Notes: generated by a model not told the origin, from the letters alone. Positions 7,185-16,124 are shown, numbered from the stretch's first letter. The stretch: DNA of 29,583 nucleotides from an uncultured Coriobacteriia bacterium (GCA_902478425.1 CABSKV010000007.1:1-29583), one strand, 5' to 3'. A program made the numbers and translations.

Positions 7185-8448
7185 ACAATAATTGCTCTGG
7201 CGTGCAGACGTAGCCCGCGACAGCGCTCGCCGCGGCGACGGCGGGGCTTGCGAGCACGACCTCGCTATCCTTGGCGCCCATGCGTCCGACGAAGTTGCGG
7301 TTCGTCGTGGCGATGGCCCGCTCGCCCGAAGCGAGCACACCCATGTACCCACCCAGGCACGGGCCGCAAGTTGGCGTCGATATGGCGCAGTGCGCATCGA
7401 GAAACACATCAACGAGCCCTTCGTGCACGCATTGGCGATACACGTCCTGGGTCGCGGGAATGATGATGCAGCGTACGCCTGACGCAACCGTGCGCCCGCG
7501 CAGCACCTCAGCCGCCACGCGCATGTCCTCGATGCGCCCGTTCGTGCAGCTGCCGATGACAGCCTGGTCGATACGCATGTCGTTGCAGTCAGCTGCAGGC
7601 TTCGTGTTGCTCGGCAGATGCGGCAGCGAAACCGTGGGTTCGACCTGCGAGACATCGACATGAATCACGCGCGCGTAGCGGGCGTTTTCATCAGAAGCGT
7701 ACTCGACCCACGGCCGCTCGGCACGTGACTCCACGTAGGCGCGCGTCACGTCATCGACGGCGAAGATGCCCGTCTTGGCACCGGCCTCGATGGCCATGTT
7801 GCACATCGTGAAGCGCCCGTCTATCGAGATTTGCGCGACGGCCGGGCCGGTGAACTCCATCACCTGGTATAGCGCACCATCGACGCCGATCATGCCGATG
7901 ATATGCAATATGAGGTCCTTCGCGCTCACGCCGGGAGCGAACTTGCCCTCGAGCACGACCTTGATGCTCTCGGGTACCTTGAACCAGGCACTGCCCGTCG
8001 CAAAGGCGACGCCCACGTCGGTCGACCCCATGCCGGTCGAAAACGCCCCGAGCGCACCGTAGGTGCAGGTATGCGAGTCGGCACCGATGGTGAGGTCGCC
8101 CGGCACCACCACGCCCTTCTCGGGCAGCAGCGCGTGCTCGATTCCCGCGCACCCGACCTCGTAGTAATGCTCGATGCCGTGCTCGTGCGCGAACTCGCGC
8201 ATGAGCTTGGCCTGCTCGGCGCTCTTGATGTCCTTGTTCGGCGTGTAATGGTCCGGAACGAGAACCACGCGCGCGGGATCAAAGACCCCCTCGCCCACCT
8301 GACGGCATACGTCGATGGCGATGGGCGCCGTGATGTCATTGGCATGCACGACGTCCACCCTGCACTCGATGAGCTGACCTGGAACGACCTCGTCGAGCCC
8401 CGCGTGCGCCGCAAGGATCTTCTCGGCGATGGTCATGGGCCGCGCCAT
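7183..8448 (-). CDS. leuC: 3-isopropylmalate dehydratase large subunit
   Basis: A 421-residue aconitase-superfamily subunit carrying the [4Fe-4S] cluster of isopropylmalate isomerase. Visible signatures are VPDHYTPNKD (63-72), IGADSHTCTYGALGAFSTGMG, and the cluster ligands in IGSCTNGRIEDM and STPTCGPCLGGYMG. The length fits the archaeal or HACN-like type, not the roughly 470-residue enterobacterial LeuC, and matches the 162-residue LeuD. The ATG (8446-8448) overlaps the thrS stop in a TAATG arrangement, so translational coupling to thrS is likely. An internal ATG (codon 5, before TIAEKIL) is an alternative start. leuA, needed for the first leucine-specific step, is not in the window. Confidence 0.95.
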   Translation of the reverse strand: MARPMTIAEKILAAHAGLDEVVPGQLIECRVDVVHANDITAPIAIDVCRQVGEGVFDPARVVLVPDHYTPNKDIKSAEQAKLMREFAHEHGIEHYYEVGCAGIEHALLPEKGVVVPGDLTIGADSHTCTYGALGAFSTGMGSTDVGVAFATGSAWFKVPESIKVVLEGKFAPGVSAKDLILHIIGMIGVDGALYQVMEFTGPAVAQISIDGRFTMCNMAIEAGAKTGIFAVDDVTRAYVESRAERPWVEYASDENARYARVIHVDVSQVEPTVSLPHLPSNTKPAADCNDMRIDQAVIGSCTNGRIEDMRVAAEVLRGRTVASGVRCIIIPATQDVYRQCVHEGLVDVFLDAHCAISTPTCGPCLGGYMGVLASGERAIATTNRNFVGRMGAKDSEVVLASPAVAAASAVAGYVCTPEQLL

Positions 8449-10370
8449 TAGACCTGAGCTTCCTCGATGATCTTCGTGAAGTACTCGAGCTTCATCGAGC
8501 CCAGGTCGCCCTCATGGCGCTCGCGCACCGCGACTTCGCCGTTCTCGACTTCCTTATCGCCGATGACGAGCATGTAGGGAACGCGTTGCCCCTGTGCCTT
8601 GGCGATCTTCACGCGCATGGGCTCGTTTTGCTCGTAAACCTCGACGCGCCCACCATGTGCGCGCAACTCGGCCGCGACCTGCTCGGCAGCCTCGACGTGG
8701 CGATCGGCAATGGGGATGATGACAGCCTGCGTCGGTGCGAGCCACAGCGGCAGGTTGCCGCTCGTATGCTCGATGAGTATGCCGAGGAAGCGCTCGATGG
8801 AGCCGAAAAGCGCACGATGGAGCATCCACGGACGCTCGCTCGTGTTATCGGCCGTGCGATAGGTGACGTCGAAGCGCTCGGGCAAATTGAAGTCGACCTG
8901 CACCGTCGAGCACTGCCACCAGCGACCGAGGGCATCCTTGACCTTGATGTCGATCTTGGGGCCGTAGAAGGCGCCATCGCCCGGGTTGATCTCGTATGGA
9001 ATGCCACGACGCTCGATGGCCTCGCGCAGGAAGCTCTCGGCCTTCTCCCACATCTCGTCGGTGCCGATGGACTTCTCGGGACGGGTCGAGATCTCGGCCA
9101 TGTACTCGAAGCCGAACTCCTTCATGATGGAATCGGCCAAATCGAGAATCGCGCAGACCTCGTCGACGACCTGGTCCTCGCGGCAAAAGACATGCGCATC
9201 GTCCTGCGTGAAGCCACGCGCACGCATGAGACCATGCACGGCGCCGCTCATCTCATGGCGGTACACGGTGCCGAACTCGAAGTACCTGATGGGCAGCTCG
9301 CGATACGAGTGGATGTCGTTCTTGTAGAGGATGACGTGGCCCGGGCAATTCATCGGCTTGACGCCATACTCGCTCAGGCGCGGCTCCTCGTCACTTCCCT
9401 CGTTGATCTCGAAGAAGTACATGTTGTCCTTGTAGTATCCGTAATGGCCACTCGTCTTCCAGACATCCGCCTTGTAGATGTGCGGCGTGATGACCTCCTC
9501 GTAGCCCCTGCGGTACAGCTCCTTGCGCAGCCACTCCTGCATGATGCGGATGATGCGCGCACCTGCCGGCAGATACAGCGGCAGGCCAACGCCGGCCTCC
9601 TCGTCCATCATGTAGATGCCGAGCTCGCGGCCGATCCTGCGATGATCGCGCTTCTCGGCCTCCTCGAGCAAGACGAGGTATTCCTTGAGGTCCTTCTTGT
9701 CGAAGAACGCGGTGCCGTACAGACGCTGGAGCTGCTCGTTTTGCGCATCGCCCTTCCAGTACGCACCCGCGAGCTTCATGAGCTTGAAGGCACCGACCTT
9801 GCCAGCACGTGGGATGTGCGGGCCCGTGCACAGGTCGACGAAGTCGCCGTGACGGTAAATCGAGATCTCGGCGTCCTCGGGAAGGTCGTCGATGTGCTCG
9901 ATCTTGAACTTCTGGTCCTTGAAGATCTCCTTGGCCTCGTCGCGCGTGACGACTTCGCGAATGAAGGGCTCGTCCTTCTTGACGATCTCCTTCATCTTGG
10001 CCTCGATGGCCTCGAAGTCATCCGAGGAGATGTTCTCGGTCAGGCCGAAGTCGTAGAAGAAGCCGTCCTCGGTCTGCGGGCCAAAGGCGATCTGCGCGCC
10101 CGGGAAGAGCGTCTGTACGGCCTCGGCCATGATGTGCGCGGTGGAGTGGCGCAGGATGTCGAGCGCCTCGGGAGAGCGCGTGGTGATGATCTCGACCTGC
10201 GCGCCGTCATGAAGCGGCGTATTGAGGTCGACGAGCTCGCCATCGATCTTGCCGGCAATCGCCGCCTTGGCAAGACCGGCGCCGATGGCAGCCGCGCAGT
10301 CGGCGACTGTCGCGCCATCCTCGAGCTCTTTGGCTGATCCATCGGGGAGGTAAACGGAAATCGTGCTCAT
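8448..10370 (-). CDS. thrS: Threonyl-tRNA synthetase
   Basis: A 640-residue class II synthetase that charges tRNA-Thr. In order it has a TGS domain (about 1-64), an editing domain with HSTAH (75-79) and CTGPH (181-185) that hydrolyses Ser-tRNA-Thr, and the catalytic core with GHYGYYKDNMYFF (308-320). MNCPGH follows, with zinc ligand Cys342, then the motif 2 region TVYRHEMSGAVHGLMRARGF. The anticodon-binding domain comes last. I start at the ATG at 10368-10370 because AAAGGA lies 6-7 bp upstream and the TGS domain begins there. The 110-bp region upstream has a small hairpin (10392-10396/10404-10408) but no T-box features. It is followed without a gap by leuC, an unusual pairing. Confidence 0.97.
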   Translation of the reverse strand: MSTISVYLPDGSAKELEDGATVADCAAAIGAGLAKAAIAGKIDGELVDLNTPLHDGAQVEIITTRSPEALDILRHSTAHIMAEAVQTLFPGAQIAFGPQTEDGFFYDFGLTENISSDDFEAIEAKMKEIVKKDEPFIREVVTRDEAKEIFKDQKFKIEHIDDLPEDAEISIYRHGDFVDLCTGPHIPRAGKVGAFKLMKLAGAYWKGDAQNEQLQRLYGTAFFDKKDLKEYLVLLEEAEKRDHRRIGRELGIYMMDEEAGVGLPLYLPAGARIIRIMQEWLRKELYRRGYEEVITPHIYKADVWKTSGHYGYYKDNMYFFEINEGSDEEPRLSEYGVKPMNCPGHVILYKNDIHSYRELPIRYFEFGTVYRHEMSGAVHGLMRARGFTQDDAHVFCREDQVVDEVCAILDLADSIMKEFGFEYMAEISTRPEKSIGTDEMWEKAESFLREAIERRGIPYEINPGDGAFYGPKIDIKVKDALGRWWQCSTVQVDFNLPERFDVTYRTADNTSERPWMLHRALFGSIERFLGILIEHTSGNLPLWLAPTQAVIIPIADRHVEAAEQVAAELRAHGGRVEVYEQNEPMRVKIAKAQGQRVPYMLVIGDKEVENGEVAVRERHEGDLGSMKLEYFTKIIEEAQV

Positions 10371-10480
10371 GATTGGTCCTTTCTGCCCGTGCTCGGCCAC
10401 AAACCGAGTGGGACTTCGTCGAGAGAAGCACTTGGCGAGACACTACACCGCAGCAAGGCGCGATGCAAGGGAAACTTGGA

Positions 10481-10924
10481 CTAAGCCGAGCGCTGGCGCC
10501 TTTGGCGCGCGAACGGACGGCCGCAATAGGGGCAGATCTGCCAACCGGGCTCGAGTGGCCTTCTGCAATTGCTGCAGACGTTGCGCAGCTGTGCACGGCA
10601 CTTGGGGCAGGCGATGTAGTCGCTCTTCACCGGCTCGCCGCAGCGCGGGCAGTTGCCGTAATCGGCAAGCTGGCGTCCCATGAGCTCGAGGTTCATGACC
10701 TGCTCGGTGGAATCGGCGGTATTGAGTGGCGGGCGCATCAGGCAATAGGCGACAAGCCCGGCGACGGGAACGATGGCGACGGCAGTCCACAAGCCCACGG
10801 AAGCCTCACGCGTCTTGGCGTCCCGGTTGACCCAGACGATGCAGACGATCCACAGACCGATCATGATGATTGCGGTAATGATGAGGATGACGAGTACGGG
10901 AGGTGTGAGTACCGACGAGAGCAT
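10481..10924 (-). CDS. Membrane protein with C-terminal double zinc ribbon
   Basis: A 147-residue protein of unknown function. Two hydrophobic helices (about 10-33 and 43-63) are joined by a short loop, so the N-terminal half is in the membrane. The C-terminal half has CPRCGEPV, CPKC, CSNCRRPL and CPYCGRPF, that is, four CxxC knuckles making two zinc ribbons (DZR-like). It ends in a basic stretch rich in Arg and Gln. Such ribbons usually mediate protein or nucleic-acid contacts; no enzyme motif is seen. The ATG has only a purine-rich AAGAAGAAAGAAG stretch upstream. A TAGAAT hexamer at 10978-10983, overlapping the folC stop codon, could be its -10 box. It lies between folC and thrS on the same strand. 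Confidence 0.8.
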   Translation of the reverse strand: MLSSVLTPPVLVILIITAIIMIGLWIVCIVWVNRDAKTREASVGLWTAVAIVPVAGLVAYCLMRPPLNTADSTEQVMNLELMGRQLADYGNCPRCGEPVKSDYIACPKCRAQLRNVCSNCRRPLEPGWQICPYCGRPFARQRRQRSA

Positions 10925-10983
10925 CTCGGATATGCTTCTTTCTTCTTGCTACCTGTGCTGATGAACTACTGGTGCAGATTCTA

Positions 10984-12192
10984 TCACCAAATGCCCTTTA
11001 CCTCGCCAGCAACGGTAATGGAGCCCGTGGCGAGGACGGGCTCGTTGATAAGCAGCTCGTGGGCCTCGCCTATGCTTCGCGCAAGCTCAGGGCGCACGCC
11101 GCATTCGTCCTCGACGATTGTCGCGAGCTCGTCTGCCGGGATGGCACGCGGGGAGGATGACGCCGTGACGACGATGCGCGAGAACAGCGGACACAGCTCC
11201 CGGACGATCCCACGCGCGTCCTTGTCATCCAGCACACCGATGAGCAGGGTTGAGATGGGCCATGCGTCCCCGATGCGTCGGCGTAACTCGCCGGCCAGCG
11301 CATGGGCGGATTGCGGGTTGTGCGCCGCATCGATGATGACGAGCGGGTCGCGCCGCAAGACCTCGAAACGCCCGGGAATGACGAGCTCGTCGAGCGCTGC
11401 ACGCACGCTCGCTCCCGATGGCGCGTGCCCGAGCGCCGCCTCTACCACCGCAAGGGCTGTCGCGAGATTCGAGCGCTGGTAGACGGGCATGAGCGCAAGC
11501 TCGTTATCGAATGGGCCTGTCGCGTCGGGATCTGCATACGAATAGGGCGCCTCGACGTCTTGCGCCTGTTGCTCGAACACCTCGCGCGCCGCAAGGTCAT
11601 GTGCGAACACCGCACGGCTTCCCGGCTTGATGATGGCCGCCTTCTCGCCCGCGATCTTCTCGATCGTATCACCGAGTATCGCGATATGCTCCAAGGCCAC
11701 GCCCGTGATGACGGCAACCTGCGGATTCACGACGCTCGTCGCGTCCCAGCGCCCGCCCAGCCCACATTCGAGAACGGCCCAGTCGACACCCTCCTGCGCG
11801 AACAGCCACAGCGCCGCCGCCGTGAGCAACTCGAACTCCGTTGCCTGCACACCCGCACGCGCAGCTGCATCAAGAGCTGCCTCGATGCCATGCGCGAAGG
11901 CCTCATCGCTCACGATACGCCCGTCAATCTCGATGCGCTCGGGATACTTGACCAGATGCGGCGAGACGTAGAGCCCCACACGCAGGCCCTGTGCGCGCAA
12001 CAGCGCCGCGATCATGCGCGTCGTCGACGACTTTCCGTTGGTGCCGGCGACCTGTATGCAGCGGTAGCGCTTCTGGGGCTCGCCCATTGCGGCGCACATC
12101 GCGGCAATCGGCTCGAGCGAAGGATTCATCCCGAACTTGAGCGCACCCTCGAGCGTGGCGACGGCCTCATCGTATGTCATGGATTGCATCAT
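10984..12192 (-). CDS. folC: Folylpolyglutamate synthase / dihydrofolate synthase
   Basis: A 402-residue Mur-ligase-family enzyme that adds glutamate to dihydropteroate and/or folates with ATP, in the cytoplasm. It shows the P-loop AGTNGKSST (49-57), the folate-site stretch VSPHLVKYPERIEIDG, and LECGLGGRWDATSVV. ITGVALEHIAILGDT and IAGEKAAIIKPG correspond to the family metal and ATP-binding signatures, and VIIDAAHNPQS marks the C-terminal domain. It is slightly shorter than the usual 420-430 residues. No Shine-Dalgarno site precedes the ATG, but TAGAAT (12200-12205) ends 7 nt upstream of it, which suggests a leaderless mRNA. The start could also be the ATG at codon 2 or codon 5. Whether it has one or both activities cannot be read from sequence. 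Confidence 0.93.
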   Translation of the reverse strand: MMQSMTYDEAVATLEGALKFGMNPSLEPIAAMCAAMGEPQKRYRCIQVAGTNGKSSTTRMIAALLRAQGLRVGLYVSPHLVKYPERIEIDGRIVSDEAFAHGIEAALDAAARAGVQATEFELLTAAALWLFAQEGVDWAVLECGLGGRWDATSVVNPQVAVITGVALEHIAILGDTIEKIAGEKAAIIKPGSRAVFAHDLAAREVFEQQAQDVEAPYSYADPDATGPFDNELALMPVYQRSNLATALAVVEAALGHAPSGASVRAALDELVIPGRFEVLRRDPLVIIDAAHNPQSAHALAGELRRRIGDAWPISTLLIGVLDDKDARGIVRELCPLFSRIVVTASSSPRAIPADELATIVEDECGVRPELARSIGEAHELLINEPVLATGSITVAGEVKGIW

Positions 12193-12199
12193 GACCGCT

Positions 12200-12205
12200 A
12201 TTCTA
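12200..12205 (-). promoter_or_regulatory. Candidate -10 element placing folC on a leaderless transcript
   Basis: TAGAAT on the minus strand is separated from the folC ATG by only 7 nt, so transcription would begin at or next to the start codon. No ribosome site exists upstream and no convincing -35 is seen. Confidence 0.35.
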
Positions 12206-12375
12206 CACTCACATCGTCCCTCGGATCCCTCTTCAATATCTGCTACCTATCGACTTAGATATTCTAAACGAATGCAATTAGGTAACATGTCCGTGACAGC
12301 GCGTGCACGCACTGTATTGGCTCTCGTACAATCGTTGGCTGTACATATGCAATGCACGCGAAAGGACAAGCACTC

Positions 12376-14286
12376 ATGCGCAAATTCAAGACAGAGAGCA
12401 AAAAGCTGCTCGACTTGATGATTAACTCCATCTACACCAACCGCGAGATCTTCCTGCGCGAGCTCATCTCCAACGCATCCGATTCGCTCGACAAGCTCTA
12501 CCTGAGCTCGCTCGAGAACAAGGACAGCTCCGTCATGCGTAGCGACCTGCGCATCCAGGTCGCCATCGACAAGGATGCCCGCACGCTCACCATCAGCGAC
12601 GACGGCATCGGCATGACCAAGGACGAGCTCGACAAGAACCTCGGCACCATCGCCCATTCCGGCTCGCTCGAGTTCAAGAACTCGGATGCCGAAAACCTCG
12701 AGGAAGTCGACATCATCGGCCAGTTCGGCGTCGGCTTCTACTCCTCGTTCATGGTCGCCGACAAGGTCACGGTCATCTCGAAGGCCTATGGCAGCGACGA
12801 GGCGTTCAAGTGGGAGAGCGACGGCGTCGAAGGCTACAACATCAGCGAGGCCACGCGCGAGAAGCGCGGCACCGACATCATCCTGCATCTGCGCGAAAAC
12901 ACCGACGAGGTCAACTACGACGAGTACCTCTCGCAGGCGCTCATCAAGCACCTCATCAAACGCTACAGCGACTACATCCGCTACCCCATCGTCATGGACA
13001 TGGAGAAGACCCGCACGCTTCCCAAGCCCGAGGACGCCGGCGATGACTACGTGCCCGCGACCGAGACCTACGTCGAGGAGGAAATCCTCAACTCGATGAT
13101 CCCCATCTGGACGAAGAAGAAGTCCGAGGTCTCCGACGAGGAGTACGTCGATTTCTACCAGGCCCAGTTCCACACGGCCGACACCCCGCTGCGCACCATC
13201 TCGATGCATGCCGAGGGTTCGCTGAGCTACGACGCGCTGCTGTTCATCCCCACCGACGCACCCGTGAACCTCTACGCCAAGGATTACCAGCGCGGTCTGG
13301 CGCTCTACAGCAACAACGTCATGATCATGGAGCACTGCGAGGACCTGCTGCCCGACTGCTTCGGCTTCGTGCGCGGCGTCGTCGACAGCCCCGACCTCAA
13401 CCTCAACATCTCGCGCGAGACGCTTCAGCAAGACCGCCAGCTCATCGCCATCGAGCGCCGCATCGAGAAGAAGGTCAAGCAGGAGCTCGAGAAGCTCTGC
13501 AAGGACGACCGCGAGGCCTACGTCGACTTCTTCGGCAAGTTCGGCCATGTGCTCAAGTACGACATCTACTCCACCTACGGTGCACGCAAGGACCTGCTGC
13601 AGGACCTGCTACTCTTCCACTCCGCCAAGGAGGACAAGCCCATCACGCTCGCCGAGTACGTCTCCGGCATGCAGGAGGGCCAGGAGAGCATCTTCTTCGC
13701 CTCCGGTGACACCGTCGCGCGTCTGGCCCAGAGCCCGAGCGTCACGTCGGTCGTCTCGCGCGGCTACGACGTTCTGCTCTGCGGCGACAACGTCGATGAG
13801 TTCTGCCTGCTCTCCATCGGCAGCTACGACGAGAAGGAGATGCGCAACGTCGCAAGCGGCGAGGACCTGGGCCTCGAGACCGAGGAGGAGAAGGAGGAAG
13901 TCGCCAAGAAGCGCGAGGAGAACAGCTCGCTGTTCGAGGCGATGACCGAGGCGCTGCCCGATGACATCACCAACGTCACCGCGACCACGCGCCTGAAGGA
14001 TGCCGCCTGCTGCATCGTGGCCGACGGCCCCGTGAGCCTCGGCATGGAGAAGTACTTCGCGACCATTCCGGCAGCTGCCGGCGAGCGTCCCGAGGCCAAG
14101 CACGTGCTCGAGCTCAATCCCGATCACCCCGTCTTCGCGACGCTTCAGGCAGCCCAGGAGGCCGGCGAGACAGACAAGATCGCCCAGTACGCGAACCTGC
14201 TCTACAACCAGGCGCGTCTGGCCGAGGGTCTCGAGATTGCCGACTCCGCCGCGTTCAACGAGGCTATCTGCGCGCTGATGAAATAA
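12376..14286 (+). CDS. htpG: Chaperone protein HtpG (Hsp90)
   Basis: A 636-residue cytoplasmic ATP-dependent chaperone. The N-terminal GHKL ATPase has ELISNASDSLDKL (29-41, with the catalytic Glu and Mg-binding Asn), DDGIGMT and the lid/G2 motif GQFGVGFYSSFMV. The middle domain has the catalytic-Arg region NISRETLQQDRQL, and a C-terminal dimerisation domain completes it. The length is normal for bacterial HtpG. I start at the ATG at 12376 because AAAGGA (12361-12366) is 9 bp upstream and the next residues, RKFKTESKKLL, match the family start. An in-frame ATG at 12352 has no such site. A TACAAT at 12327-12332 is a possible -10. No HspR-type operator is recognisable. A strong terminator follows. 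Confidence 0.97.
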   Translation: MRKFKTESKKLLDLMINSIYTNREIFLRELISNASDSLDKLYLSSLENKDSSVMRSDLRIQVAIDKDARTLTISDDGIGMTKDELDKNLGTIAHSGSLEFKNSDAENLEEVDIIGQFGVGFYSSFMVADKVTVISKAYGSDEAFKWESDGVEGYNISEATREKRGTDIILHLRENTDEVNYDEYLSQALIKHLIKRYSDYIRYPIVMDMEKTRTLPKPEDAGDDYVPATETYVEEEILNSMIPIWTKKKSEVSDEEYVDFYQAQFHTADTPLRTISMHAEGSLSYDALLFIPTDAPVNLYAKDYQRGLALYSNNVMIMEHCEDLLPDCFGFVRGVVDSPDLNLNISRETLQQDRQLIAIERRIEKKVKQELEKLCKDDREAYVDFFGKFGHVLKYDIYSTYGARKDLLQDLLLFHSAKEDKPITLAEYVSGMQEGQESIFFASGDTVARLAQSPSVTSVVSRGYDVLLCGDNVDEFCLLSIGSYDEKEMRNVASGEDLGLETEEEKEEVAKKREENSSLFEAMTEALPDDITNVTATTRLKDAACCIVADGPVSLGMEKYFATIPAAAGERPEAKHVLELNPDHPVFATLQAAQEAGETDKIAQYANLLYNQARLAEGLEIADSAAFNEAICALMK

Positions 14287-14308
14287 ACTTTTCTCGCGAT
14301 AATTTCGG

Positions 14309-14350
14309 TTATAGGCAGTGCATTTTATAGTGCACTGCCTATAATTTTAT
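14309..14350 (+). terminator. Intrinsic terminator of htpG
   Basis: A perfect 14-bp stem (14309-14322 with 14331-14344) with an 8-nt loop starts 22 bp after the htpG stop and runs into TTTTAT. Confidence 0.88.
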
Positions 14351-14381
14351 ATGGATACAAAACAAGGCGAGGAGGTTCGTC

Positions 14382-15002
14382 ATGGCTACGATGTTATTCC
14401 AGGGACACGGCTCCTATAGATTCACGCTCGATGACAGCACGGTCATCTACGTCGACCCGTTTTTCGGAGATGAGTACGAGCTCGAGGCAGACCTCGTGCT
14501 GGTCACGCACAGGCATTTCGACCACGATGCCGTGGACAAGATGCCCCATGCGCCTGGCTGCGAGGTGATCTGGCCCGAGGACCTGCACCCCACGAGCGAC
14601 GAGTACCTGTCAAAGACCACGCATGGCGTGAAGGTCACGGCCGTGCAGGCGTACAACAAGAACCATCCGTCGGATGAATGCGTGGGCTACGTGCTCGAGC
14701 TCGACGGCAAGAGCTTCTACGCATCGGGTGACACGGACATGACCGAGGACATGAAGAGCGGCAAGCTCGCCGCCATGCACCTCGATTACGCCACGTTCCC
14801 CTGCGACGGGGTCTACAACATGGATGCCGCCGGTGCCTCCGAGTGCGCCAAGCTCGTCGGGGCAAAGCACAGCATTCCCGTGCACGAGGTGCCCATCGAC
14901 TCCGCCGACGCCACGGTCGCCGAGTACGACAAGGTCAAGCTCGAGGCATTTCAGGCTCCTGGCCGCATCATCCTCATCCCCGGTGCGGAGCTGCATCTGT
15001 AA
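14382..15002 (+). CDS. MBL-fold metal-dependent hydrolase (UlaG/UPF0173-like)
   Basis: A 206-residue metallo-beta-lactamase-fold protein. The metal site signature is THRHFDHD (about residues 42-49), the HxHxDH motif. It is preceded by VIYVDPFF and followed by FYASGDTDMTED with a metal-binding Asp, and by HSIPVHEVP near the C-terminus. The short N-terminal lead MLFQGHGSYRF resembles the UlaG/L-ascorbate-6-phosphate-lactonase-like branch, but substrates in this group vary widely and no sugar genes are nearby. AGGAGG lies a suitable distance before the ATG. It has its own region after the htpG terminator and convergent minus-strand genes beyond it. Function beyond hydrolase is not assigned. Confidence 0.85.
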   Translation: MATMLFQGHGSYRFTLDDSTVIYVDPFFGDEYELEADLVLVTHRHFDHDAVDKMPHAPGCEVIWPEDLHPTSDEYLSKTTHGVKVTAVQAYNKNHPSDECVGYVLELDGKSFYASGDTDMTEDMKSGKLAAMHLDYATFPCDGVYNMDAAGASECAKLVGAKHSIPVHEVPIDSADATVAEYDKVKLEAFQAPGRIILIPGAELHL

Positions 15003-15005
15003 AAA

Positions 15006-15032
15006 GACGAAACGCGTCAAGCGCGTTTCGTC
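15006..15032 (-). terminator. Terminator for the slyD-uspA transcript
   Basis: An 11-bp stem GACGAAACGCG/CGCGTTTCGTC with a 5-nt loop is followed on the minus strand by TTTTT. It lies about 70 bp beyond the uspA stop. A second hairpin at 15055-15062/15075-15082 (CATGGGGC/GCCCCATG) lies between them. Transcription from the plus-strand hydrolase also meets both stems, but without a T-run. Confidence 0.7.
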
Positions 15033-15101
15033 CCGCAACGATGCTATAGGGCTGCATGGGGCTCGTTTGCACGGGCCCCATGGGCCTTTGCGCGTATGTT
15101 C

Positions 15102-15515
15102 CTACTTGACGACGAGCACGGGGCATTTGGCGTGCGTGAGCACCTTGTGGCTCACGCTGCCGAGCGCGAACTCGCGCAGCGCACCCAAACCGCGGCTGCC
15201 AATCACGAGCAGGTCTGCGCCCGACTCCTCGGCATAGCGGATGATCTCGTCGGCAGGGCGACCGTGCAGCAGCACGATCTCGTGATCGACGCCGGCATCC
15301 GTCAGAATCTGCGAGGCATCCTTGATGATCTCTCGTTGGGCCTCGCCATGCGCCTCGATGGGGTCGTAGACCATGTCCGAGTACACGTCGATGGCGATGA
15401 CCGAAACGATCTCGACCTTGACACCATCGAGCAGCGAGGCGATGTCCGCTGCCTGCTGCGTGGCACGCAGCGAATTGTCCGAGCCGTCAGCCGCGATGAG
15501 GATGTTCTTGTACAT
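15102..15515 (-). CDS. Universal stress protein, UspA family
   Basis: A single-domain protein of 137 residues with the Rossmann-like Usp fold. It begins YKNILIAADGSDNS (2-15) and has the ATP-binding loop GSRGLGALREFALGSVS (about 107-123, matching G-2X-G-9X-G-S). It ends in CPVLVVK, so it belongs to the ATP-binding type. These cytoplasmic proteins accumulate under starvation or stress; the molecular role is usually unknown. AAGGGCG is the only ribosome site, about 8 bp before the ATG. The start is 11 bp after the end of the slyD-like gene, so the two are probably cotranscribed and share the terminator at 15006-15032. Confidence 0.92.
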   Translation of the reverse strand: MYKNILIAADGSDNSLRATQQAADIASLLDGVKVEIVSVIAIDVYSDMVYDPIEAHGEAQREIIKDASQILTDAGVDHEIVLLHGRPADEIIRYAEESGADLLVIGSRGLGALREFALGSVSHKVLTHAKCPVLVVK

Positions 15516-15526
15516 GGCGCACGCCC

Positions 15527-16015
15527 TTACATGATGAGGTCGAGCGGATCCTTGGGAATCTCCCTCTTGGGGGCGTTAGGATCGTCGGCCGTGGACTCAT
15601 CGACCTTGATGACCTCGACGTCGAAGGTGAGATCCTTGCCCGCCAGCGGGTGATTGAAGTCGAGCGTCACGGCCTCGGGCGTGATGTCCTTGATCGTGAC
15701 CGGCACCTTGGACTCGTCCTCGACGATCATCCAGATGACCTGGCCGACCTCGAGACCCTTCATGTTGGGCATGACCTCCATCGGGACTTCCTCGGTATGC
15801 TCGTCGAGATACTCGCCGAAAGCCTCCCAGTCCTTGATGGTGAAGGTCTTCTTCTCGCCCTCGGCCATCTCGCGCACCTCGCGCTCGAAGCCATCGAGCA
15901 CCATGTCGTGACCGACCTGGAACACGAGAGGGTTCTCGGCGGTCATCTTGTCGTAGATGGAGCCGTCCGGCAGGCGACCTTCGAAGATCAGGGTAACAGT
16001 TGTTCCATCGAGCAT
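15527..16015 (-). CDS. FKBP-type peptidyl-prolyl isomerase, SlyD-like
   Basis: A 162-residue cytoplasmic folding helper. The FKBP core is split by a chaperone (IF) domain as in SlyD: VTLIFEGRLPDGSIYD begins the core, GHDMVLDGFEREVREMAEGE follows, and the insert spans roughly residues 70-120. The core closes with TLDFNHPLAGKDLTFDVEVIKV, the SlyD hallmark. The His/Cys-rich nickel-binding tail of E. coli SlyD is absent; the tail is acidic and then EIPKDPLDLIM. The ATG at 16013-16015 is chosen over one 14 codons upstream because AGAGGA (16023-16028) precedes it and homology starts there. It is divergent from the unknown gene at 16165 and followed closely by uspA. Confidence 0.92.
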   Translation of the reverse strand: MLDGTTVTLIFEGRLPDGSIYDKMTAENPLVFQVGHDMVLDGFEREVREMAEGEKKTFTIKDWEAFGEYLDEHTEEVPMEVMPNMKGLEVGQVIWMIVEDESKVPVTIKDITPEAVTLDFNHPLAGKDLTFDVEVIKVDESTADDPNAPKREIPKDPLDLIM

Positions 16016-16124
16016 GCTGGTAATCCTCTCATCCAGGTGCGCGCACGGGCGCGCCATTTCTCACGCAGAAAATGCGTCCCCATGACAGTACCGCATGCAC
16101 CGAAATCTGCAAGGGTATCTGGGC

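Noticed and set aside
8514..10337. A 607-codon open frame on the plus strand opposite thrS
   Set aside because: Antisense shadow of thrS; Leu/Asp/Val-rich low-information sequence and no start signal.
10371..10480. Possible T-box or attenuator before thrS
   Set aside because: The region is only 110 bp, and it lacks a T-box sequence, a specifier stem and a terminator with a T-run; only one short hairpin is present.
12193..12375. HspR (HAIR) or CIRCE operator before htpG
   Set aside because: Neither consensus can be found in the intergenic region; only a TACAAT-type -10 is seen.
12247..13548. A 433-codon open frame on the minus strand overlapping htpG
   Set aside because: Antisense shadow of htpG without ribosome site or domain.
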